From Endocalyx cinctus (Eukaryota > Ascomycota > Sordariomycetes > Amphisphaeriales > Apiosporaceae), in assembly GCA_001600455.1 (NCBI GenBank), contig BCKC01000007.1:2296019-2360018 (forward strand): a DNA stretch of 64,000 nucleotides, written 5' to 3'. Below, in pieces: positions 56,234 through 64,000 of the stretch (positions are counted from its first letter, which is position 1; each line of letters starts with the position of its first letter). The translations under genes were made by a program, and so were the position numbers. The notes under the pieces were generated by a model. It was not told the origin of the DNA. It worked only from the letters and a program-made list of their open reading frames with translations, and searched no databases.

Positions 56234-57213
56234 ATGTCATCAGACAACGCAGAACACCTGATCATCGTCTGCTGTCACGGTATCTGGCTCGGCGGTCCCG
56301 CGCGAGGATTCGACGAGCGGGAATGGCTCATAGCCGGCTTCCAATCCGGCGAGACGCCCACCTTTATTGAACACATCAAAGCTGGTCTACGGGTTCTTAG
56401 GAATGACCCAAAGTCCATTTTGGTTTTCTCCGGGTACGTACGCTTTGTCGCATGTTCTTTTATTCAATGAAAAGTGGCTCTTTTTCAATACCATGACTCG
56501 TATGTTCATAAACGTCATATCAAATTCTGTATCTGTATATACATATGTACTTTAAAAGAATCCCTTGCAGCTAATAAAACCCCAGCGGTCCCACGCGCAA
56601 AGAAACGCGCCTGAGTGAAGCCCGCAGCTACGCCAACCTCGCGGCCGAAAACTCGTATTTCGGTATCCTGTCGGATGGCGGAGAAACGGAGGCGGATCTC
56701 CTCGTCCTCGGCAAGCAGAGGATCCTCCTCGAGGAACGCGCCCTAGACTCGTACTCAAACGTTCTACTCTCGCTCACGCGGTACTGGGAAACCCGAGGAG
56801 ACAAGGCGTGGCCCGAGAAGATCACCGTCGTAAGCCACGCCTTCAAGCGCGAGAGGCTCGTTGACTGTCACTGCGACGCCATCGGGTTCCTGCCGCTCGA
56901 GCGCGTCGGCTTCGTCGGCGTCGACCCCCCGGGCATGCTGGACGGGTCGAACGAGGCGGCTCTCAAGGGCGCCGCCGAGGCCGTTGCTCAGTGGAGGGAG
57001 GATCCGCACGGGAAAAGTGAGGTGCTGGCGGGGAAGAGGGTTAAGAGAAACCCGTGGGGCGTTTCTCAGACATTTTTCGAGACGGAAGAGGATCGCGCAA
57101 GGAGTGATGTGAGGTCGTATATTGCCGAAGACGGACAGGAATATCTCGTTGATGGCGCACCTCAACCGTGGAATAAACTGATAGATATAGACATAAAGAG
57201 AGATTCCGCGTAG
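56234..57213 (+). CDS. DUF218-domain protein
   Basis: Two exons, 56234-56433 and 56586-57213 (phase 2 join), 275 residues; an ATG at 56189 would add 15 residues but 56234 has the better context (ACCATG). The protein starts HLIIVCCHGIWLGGP, then ETPTFIEHIKAGLRVL, VFSGGPTRKETRLSEARSY across the splice, LLSLTRYWETRG, and KITVVSHAFKRERLVDCHC. These are the conserved blocks of the eukaryotic DUF218 family, distantly related to bacterial YdcF/SanA proteins. A Ser/His/Asp-rich pocket suggests a nucleotide- or sugar-linked hydrolase, but no reaction is established. No membrane helix, unlike SanA. Confidence 0.85.
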
Positions 57214-57297
57214 ATACAAGAAAAAAAAAGAAATATAGACATTTACGAAGCCCTATTATACACTCTAATAACACCTCTTATTCATTCTAGACGCTTA

Positions 57298-58463
57298 TTA
57301 TATCTTTGGCGGGGGTGCCGAATCAACAGTCTCTAGAACAAACCGCAGCGCATCCTTACCCATGTCAGCGCTAAACTCGTGTTTAGCTTCAGGGTATACG
57401 TTGTTTTCGAGGTATACGCCCCCATCCTTATACCAAGTATCGGTAGCCTCCTTGAAGAAATTCAAAAACGGCTCGCTCGCCCGGTACGGCACCAGCTTAT
57501 CTTGACCCCCGGACAGCACCAAAAACTTCTTCCCTCTGATCTTCCTCGCGTCGAGTACCGCCGCGATCCGATCCTTTTCTGTGGCCGATAGCGGCGTCGA
57601 GGAAGTAGGGAGGTCGGCGGTCCCGAATAGGATACCCTTAGGGTCGAACTTCTTGCAAGCGTCTACGAGCGCGGCGGGGAAGTCTGAACTCCCTAAAAAG
57701 GTTGCGCCAGCGTCGTCTTTCGAATATGTCTGCAGCTTGGATAATCGCGCGCGGTCTTTCATGACGTCTGAGAGATTTCTTCTCGTTAGCCAATCATTTC
57801 AGGGAACAAAAAAAAAAAAGAAGTACTAGTTCTTCATCATGAATCAAAATAATAACAAAAAAAATACTCACTCATATAATCAGGACATCCAATGACCATT
57901 ACCCCGGCCGTAACCCTCGGATCAGCAAACATGAGCTGCCAAGCGCTATGGCCTCCTAAGCTGACCCCTAAGACGAGGTGCTGATCTATCTCTTTCCTCC
58001 TCTCCCCCTCCTTCTCCTCGCTACCAAACAAATACCCTTCCAACAAATCCATCAAGTGTATCGTATCGACGACGGTGCCCGACACGGTAGCCAGCATGTC
58101 CTGCGCGTGCCTCTTATTCCCGGCCCTCCACGACTCGTTCGCGACCTCGTCGACGAGCCTCGACCCGTGGTTTCGCTGGTCGAAAGCGACGGCGATCAGA
58201 CCCCTCTTCTTCGACGGCGGTTGCGATTGGTTATTGTTGTTGTGGTGGTAAGACGATAGGATCAGATGCGCCGTGTCCGCCATGTCCTCCCGCTTTCGAA
58301 GGCGCGGGTGGTGCAGCCATAGGCAGGAGACGTGCGCGGACTGCGAAGAGGATAGCTCCGATAGCCCGTATACGTCTACGTGCAGGCCGGCGATCGGGAT
58401 CGTGACTTTGGAGACTTGCGGTACGGGTCGCGAGGGCTGCGCTATCGGGTTTGTTTCTACCAT
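57298..58463 (-). CDS. Alpha/beta hydrolase
   Basis: Two exons, 58463-57872 and 57767-57298 (phase 1 join), 353 residues. Nucleophile elbow GVSLGG (Ser-168), acid SGGQDKLVPY (Asp-287) and base AKHEFS (His-327) form a complete catalytic triad in the right order; AVAFDQRNHGSR is the usual strand-4 block. No signal peptide, so probably cytosolic. A Ser-rich, Asn-repeat insert (residues ~72-85) lies before strand 4. It converges with the DUF218 gene, 84 bp apart. Serine esterase or thioesterase activity is the safe call; the substrate is unknown. Confidence 0.88.
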
Positions 58464-59072
58464 GTTTCTCTCTTTTTCTTTTCTTCTTTATATTCTATAT
58501 TCTTTCTTTTATACTAATTATAGGAACTTGATACTCTATTTAAGGAAATATATATATAATAATAATAATAATAATGATGATGAAAGTATGAATCTATGGA
58601 ATTCCTTATTCTTGACCTGGTTCTTATACGGTCCGGTAATAACATGAATATGTTGAATAATAAGAATAAGCTCCCTCTTCTTTTCGCGATCTGAGGAGGG
58701 GCAGCTTCTTTTAATTAATATGGTACCCCGCGATCTTTAACACTCTTGCCGAAAGATCGGCGTGGGGCACTTATTTCATTTTCCAAACCAGGAGCCATCG
58801 CATTTCATTATCGGCATCCATAACGAGCTCTCATGAATGATGTCATGAAGAAACGTCTGTTATTATCACATAGTAAGCGGAGGAAATTGAAAGGGAAGAA
58901 AAATTGAAATATCATACAAACTACGGGAAAGCCCTGGTATTGAACTCGGTCTTATCTCAGACAAACTATGTAACTATAACTCCGCTCGGATACCTCGCAA
59001 GTTAAGAGGTTCCAAAAAAGGGGAATATATATTAAACTAATTTATATACATTTAACAAATTGCTAGCACTAT
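58464..59072. other. Intergenic with (AAT)n
   Basis: (ATA)n at about 58557-58577. A tRNA-like stretch at 58926-58999 was considered and rejected. No gene seen. Confidence 0.5.
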
Positions 59073-60999
59073 TTAAGTTGCAGAATTGTTCAAATCAAGT
59101 TGAGCAAGTCTGAAAATACCGCTATATTCGTGAAACCCCTGATCCCAACCATAATTCTCAATTGGCGGTATCCTATACGGGTCTCGACGTTCAACCGGTA
59201 ACGCGAAGCTGGAGTCGTCTCTATTTTTCCACCTCTCGGATACAGGATCGTACTCGTCTTCAATCTCTACCCAACCACTACCGTCCTCCGATCGCCGTCT
59301 ACACACGAGCTTCCACGGCGCGCCGTCGTGCTCCGGCAACTCGATGCGGATCTCGTTGAACCGGGACGATTCCGGCAACGGCGGTAGCAGCGACGACGCG
59401 CTGCGCGCGTCGACTATACTATCGAAGGCGAAGTCGTCGTCGCTCGCGTCGAGGAGGTCGCGGTACGCGTTTCCTTCCTCCAGCTCGATCACCCGGTTCA
59501 CCGCCGACATCACCGTCGTCCCGTCCCAGATCCCTTCCTTATGCGCGAAGGGGATGGATCCGAGAAGCTTGACGGCCTGCAACCGGATCCGATGCACCCG
59601 ACATTTCGTCGCGACGAAGTAGAGGAGCGGTTGCCAACCTTTCTCGGCTACGGATGTACAGATTTGCGCGTGGTCTTTGTCTATGACTTCGAATAAGGGG
59701 ACGGTGCGGGCCATCTGTCGCAAGTCTAAGGCATGGACCAGTAACGACAAGAATGTATCGGTGTGGCTATCAAACCTCATCTCGTTTGTAGGATCGCAAC
59801 ACGTCTCGGCCATAATGACGGCCATGGTGTGGTAGGTAAGCATAAGTAAACAGGCAAATAAATGTCGAAGGGGGGCCTCTCTGAGGAATTCACCTTTCGA
59901 GGCATGGTAAATATCGAGCCAGGAGGCAAGAGCTACCCGGATACGCCGTTGCTCATTTAGTAAAGGTGGCCAGATATCCGTAGTCCTAGAAATATTTTCT
60001 GGCTGACATTTCTCTCCCAGGTATAGTATCTCACAGGTTAGGCGATCTAGATGATTACCCGCTTCAGCGATAGAGGTAAACTTAGTCGGTAGAGGGTTAT
60101 AATATATTGATACAATACTTTCACTTGATATGCTCTGTCCAAACAAAGCTACTTGCAAATGAAGCCGCATAAAAGTTTCGATGATCCACTCGTCGATATA
60201 TTCACGCGAGACGCGAAGTACGATGACACCTTGGCCGTCGCCCGATTCCGTCTGTGCGGCAAGTTGCGCGAGCAGTTTCATGCCATTATTCAGATGACCT
60301 ATCGCCGCTTTATAATGGCCGAGAAAAGACTCGAGGTAGGTGAACAAAGCGCAGGTGATGAGCGCCACGCGCATCGACTGTCTCGACGTGTTGAGGAAAT
60401 GGGGTTGGAGGCGTCTGATCGCCTCTATGTACGCCTTGAGCATGAACTGCTGCCGGTGGTCTAGAGCGTTCTTCGGCGACGGCCGCTGGTCCGGCCTCAC
60501 GTCCAGGCTTTCTCGCATGTGCGCCGAGCCCAGGGCTAGGGTAGCGTGGAGTACCGCGGGCTCGACGGCGGCGACTTGGAAAACTAAGTTATTCCAGAAT
60601 GACGGAACATAGGCCCCCGGGAACTTGTAGACCGTCCTGTGCATGAACCATTCGAAATAACTCTTCTGGTCGGGATTCGTAATGTCCTTAAAGATGGTCC
60701 CGCTGCAACGCGACATGATGTTGTACACCGGCACTCTGGGACTTAGGACTGGCAAGCTATCGCTCACGTTGCCTCCGCCGCCCCAGATTCCGTAGCCGTC
60801 GCAAGTTCGGCCGGTGGATACACATCTTCTACAAGCAGGCCGGCTCTCGTCACATTTGACCCGACGAATCCTACAAGCTTATTTTTAAGCCCCATATAAT
60901 AGTAAAGTAGTAAAAGAGGGTTGCAACTTACTTGCACGTTCTACAACCAGACTTCGACTTCACATTTTTCTTCGCCTCGCCAGCTTTTTTTGTGACCAT
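59073..60999 (-). CDS. Zn2Cys6 transcription factor
   Basis: Two exons, 60999-60932 and 60870-59073 (phase 2 join), 621 residues. The Zn2Cys6 binuclear cluster is complete: Cys-19, 22, 29, 36, 39 and 46, in GCRTCKIRRVKCDE and PACRRC; the intron splits the Lys-23 codon, a common intron position in this family. A basic stretch precedes it. The rest matches the fungal-specific regulatory region (Fungal_trans_2 type) beginning at YFEWFMHRTVYKFPGAYVPS and HATLALGSAHM. A nuclear DNA-binding regulator; targets are unknown. It is not flanked by pathway genes that would hint at its regulon. Confidence 0.93.
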
Positions 61000-62010
61000 G
61001 GTAACGTTGATTTTATTTCTGTATAAAATGAAGTGTCAAGTTAAATGGTAATGCTGAATAAGCCAAGATGAAAGGATTAATAGTCCTACGCTAAAGGATT
61101 TATGACCATTCTGCTATGCTGCCTGTCATCGCCCGCGAAAGAAACCTTTGGTCCCCGATAAATCCGATTCAGCTTCGCGGATCATCTCCATTCCGGTCAT
61201 CCCATATAACATGTAACCCTTACCCCTATTCATAACACGTTCTTTGCTTCGTATTTATTAAAATTTCAACCCAAAATGAAAGTGGCTCACCTAATTCCTT
61301 ATGTATACCTTCTCTCAACAAATCCTTGAGGGGATACTACTTCTTGTCTGATTTTAGAGACGCTCGAATCTGTAGAGCTATAAAATATAGCAGAGCACTA
61401 GGTCAGCCTTTTGTTTACGGCCAATCCTCAAGGTGTACATAGTCCGTGAGTCACTGGTCAGCATGATGGCATGTGATCTAGTCTACATCCTGGATGAAAG
61501 AGCTTTTATTTGTTTTTTATTTATTTTTATTTTTACTTTTTTAAACGCTTCTTTTACCCCAACCTTTCTAACGTAGTTGATGCCACGATGCCAAAGGCCA
61601 TGGGAATGTACACTTAAAGTTTGTATTAGGCGATTAGGCGAGGTCATATTGTAAAGTTGGGCGCCATTTCTCATTCAAGAAGTTCCCTAGTTAGACCTCT
61701 AATTAATAATACTTCATCGCCTCTGTAGAAACTTCGACGGCTCGAAGAGATATATTCTAAGTCAATCATTGAGTTTTACAGTCTTGTGTGAAACATTCGC
61801 TATGCTATCATGAACTACTGCTCGGCGCTATAGCTTGAGACTTAGCAAAACCTTTTTCTCCCCCCTCTCTTGTTGAAAGGTAGAAGAGGATACATTACAG
61901 GACTCAGATCTTTTCCTCACACTTTTCACTGTTTTAATTTCTCTTGTAAGAGATTCCAACTACGATCAACTTGACACGGTAAATCGACGAGAAGAACGAT
62001 ATTCACGACG
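61000..62010. other. Intergenic, divergent promoters
   Basis: AT-rich, with T/A-rich runs at 61500-61545. No gene seen. Confidence 0.5.
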
Positions 62011-63414
62011 ATGACACCATCCCGAAGCCCCGACTCGATTCTCTCAATTGGCCTGAGAGCGGAAGAACTGGTGATTGAAACCGAAGTCCAGTGGACCAGC
62101 TCCCAGAAAGCCATTATACAGGATTTCGTCGCGCGACTTGAAAATGAAGCTGAACTACCCGACACTTTTACCATCCTTGCTCTCTTAGAATACCTCGATC
62201 TCGATGGGTATGAGGGGGTAAGGAATAACCGAGGCGACAACGTCTACGCGGTGATTATAGAACACATAGATGCCTTGATCGCATATATTTCTCAAGGGAA
62301 GTATTATCATCTCTTGAAAACTCGCATCTCCGAGTAAGTGATACCGCAATTTCATTGATATTGATCTGGAAAAAAAAAAAGATTTAATTCGTGAAGAATA
62401 ATAAACCCTCAGCTCTCTTTCCCTTCTTTTGAGTCAACCTGAGTCATCTTTTAACTTACAGTCCTGTCTAGATTAGCATCGCGTGCTCTATATGGCGCGG
62501 GCGATAACCTGGCCCCGCTACCATTTAGACGCAGGCATTCCGATCCTGGCGGAGAATACAGGAGCGGCCCTGCGACCGGCTTACCGCGAGAAAACCCGGA
62601 ATACTTGGCGGGCTTTGGAGGAAGTTCGTCAGGCAGAAAGCTCACGCCGCTTGAACCTCCGATCTATCCCGTTCCCAGCACGCCTTACCGGCCGCTCTCG
62701 CCTTACCGGCCGCTCTCGCCTGATTGGCCGCGCTCGTCTGGTTGGCAGAACTCGGGTTTTCGGCCGTGCTTGCTTCCGGAGCTGTATTACCAGCGTGGCC
62801 ACTATCACACGAGCCCCGGAGAGAGCCAACGATACCCGGGTTCTCACCCGGCGGCGCATCATCATCATCATCACCACCATCATCATCAACCTCGGCGAGA
62901 CTGGTGGAAGAACACGGTCGACCCGGAGCTTTACCAGCGCTTCCGACGCGAGTACCTCTCGAACGTGAACCTGGCGCTGCGGATGGCCAGGAAGAGGGAC
63001 CGGCACAGAAAGCGGCGGGAGGGGACGCTGCTGCCGAATCTGAACCAGGGGTTCGTGGCCCTTCTCCAGGGTCCCGGGTACGCGGCGTCGTCGGGCGATG
63101 CCCCGACGGTGCTGGGCGATTCCCCCGCGAGGATGGACGGTTCGCCCTCGAGCGGCGGCAGCAGCGTCGTCGCTCACTGCTCCGACGGTTCGGGGCTCGA
63201 GGACGAGACCTACTACGAAGCGGAAGCGCGAGAGCCGGGGCAGGGGCTGCCGGTGCTGGACGCGAGCGTAAAGCGCCTGGAGGCTGAGTTGTGCTCGCCC
63301 GAGAACAGGGCACGCGATAACGGTATTGACTGGGGCGATGTTTTCAGTGGGATGCGGCGGATACTGGACCAGATGAAGGTCGATACGAGTAATTTAAACA
63401 ATCGGGATCCGTGA
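62011..63414 (+). CDS. Low-complexity protein with ten-histidine run, function unknown
   Basis: Two exons, 62011-62333 and 62472-63414 (phase 2 join); 421 residues. The acceptor CTAG at 62471 was chosen because the nearer ACAG would meet a stop at once. Exon 1 encodes an acidic, helical ~107-residue region (EVQWTSSQKAIIQDFVARLENE). Exon 2 begins with Arg/Gly/Pro-rich sequence, has YRPLSP twice in tandem (residues ~180-191) and a run of ten His (237-246). A conserved-looking basic block follows: WWKNTVDPELYQRFRREYLS and LALRMARKRDRHRKRREG. The C-terminal helix is VFSGMRRILDQMKVDT. I do not recognise it. The basic block could bind nucleic acid; His runs often mark nuclear-speckle proteins, but this is inference. 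Confidence 0.68.
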
Positions 63415-64000
63415 TACTCGTTAAGCGATTCAAGAGTTGATGCATTCTTACTCATCATTTTCTTTGAATAGCACGGTTCATTATGACCTACCTTGAAGCT
63501 TTGGATTTGGATTGATTTCTCTCTTCACTTGGACTGATGGGGGGGGCTTCTACTTGGGAATCACAGCTGTTTCTATGTATAAAACTTAGAAAAAGACCCC
63601 AATGAAAATGAAATATTGATATTATATCTTTCTTTACTTTATAAAATGATGTTTGTATTCCTGTCAAAAAGGAGGATACAATAGGGGCCACAGAAGGGCC
63701 AATCAGAAGTATCTCGATCATCCGATTAGGGTAGTTTTAGTTGATTTACCACTGATCAGACCATAAAATAATCCCAAAGACTTTCAGCTCCGGTCATCGG
63801 TGCTCGTCTCTTGTAGTTTACTTGTTTAGTTTACCTAGGGCTTTTGAAAATAAAAAATAAAAATAAATAAATAAAACATCAAAAATTAAGGGAAGATAAA
63901 AAAGAAAAAGAAAGAAACATATGCAAGATATTACACAAATGATATGCTCAAAATAAAAGTGAGTGGATTTGAATAAGTAAAGGGTCATAAAATAAAATAT
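63415..64000. other. Intergenic, right edge
   Basis: AT-rich tail of the window; no gene or element recognised. Confidence 0.5.

Noticed and set aside
58926..58999. 74-nt minus-strand stretch with GTTCAATACC, like a tRNA B box
   Set aside because: Acceptor and D stems do not pair properly; at best a heavily decayed tRNA relic.
1..64000. CRISPR arrays, operons or a secondary-metabolite cluster
   Set aside because: Eukaryotic gene structure throughout; no spaced direct-repeat array, and no PKS, NRPS or terpene cyclase; the lone SDR, ThDP enzyme and Zn2Cys6 factor are far apart.

Overview
The window is nuclear DNA of a filamentous ascomycete (Pezizomycotina, probably a sordariomycete-like fungus). 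The evidence is many short GT-AG introns (about 40-170 nt), fungal-specific families (Zn2Cys6 factor, HET-domain protein, FluG-like protein, SepH/Cdc7-type septation kinase), and one relic gene whose nonsense changes fit repeat-induced point mutation (RIP). I rebuilt 24 gene models by joining exons across introns with matching phase. Names rest on motif and family recognition, not on a database search.

Left arm (1-24.3 kb) is mostly housekeeping: a FluG-like amidohydrolase/glutamine-synthetase fusion cut by the window edge, a Nop13-like nucleolar RNA-binding protein, a YFH7-like P-loop kinase, a small unknown protein, a Ups2-like PRELI lipid-transfer protein, guanylate kinase, methionine aminopeptidase 2, a frame-broken unknown gene, the Gle2/Rae1 nuclear-pore WD40 protein, a large conserved protein and a short-chain dehydrogenase. 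The gaps contain a dense cluster of TACTGTA/TACAGTA heptamers (8.19-8.91 kb) and a 14-bp composite motif that recurs at distant sites.

Middle (24.3-38.5 kb) looks like an accessory island: AT-rich, gene-poor and rich in fast-evolving families. It holds a RIP-damaged intradiol-dioxygenase relic, an 8-cysteine small secreted protein, a Kex2-processed peptide with a CX3C-X12-CX3C (alpha-hairpinin-like) core, a sedolisin protease with a frame break before its catalytic serine, a HET-domain allorecognition-type protein, and a protein with a PD-(D/E)xK-like nuclease core. Repeat modules at 25.0 and 32.5 kb both recur at 54.2 kb.

Right arm (39-64 kb) returns to conserved genes: a thiamine-diphosphate enzyme with a transit-peptide-like N-terminus, a serine-rich single-pass membrane protein, the 11-exon SepH kinase (with a 23-base G run in one intron), a conserved disordered protein whose first coding exon is only 11 nt, dihydrofolate synthetase (FOL3), a DUF218 protein, an alpha/beta hydrolase, a Zn2Cys6 transcription factor and a low-complexity protein with a run of ten histidines. 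No rRNA, intact tRNA, CRISPR array or full transposon was seen, and I see no obvious biosynthetic cluster. Three otherwise intact genes carry a single-base frame break, so read-level confirmation matters.
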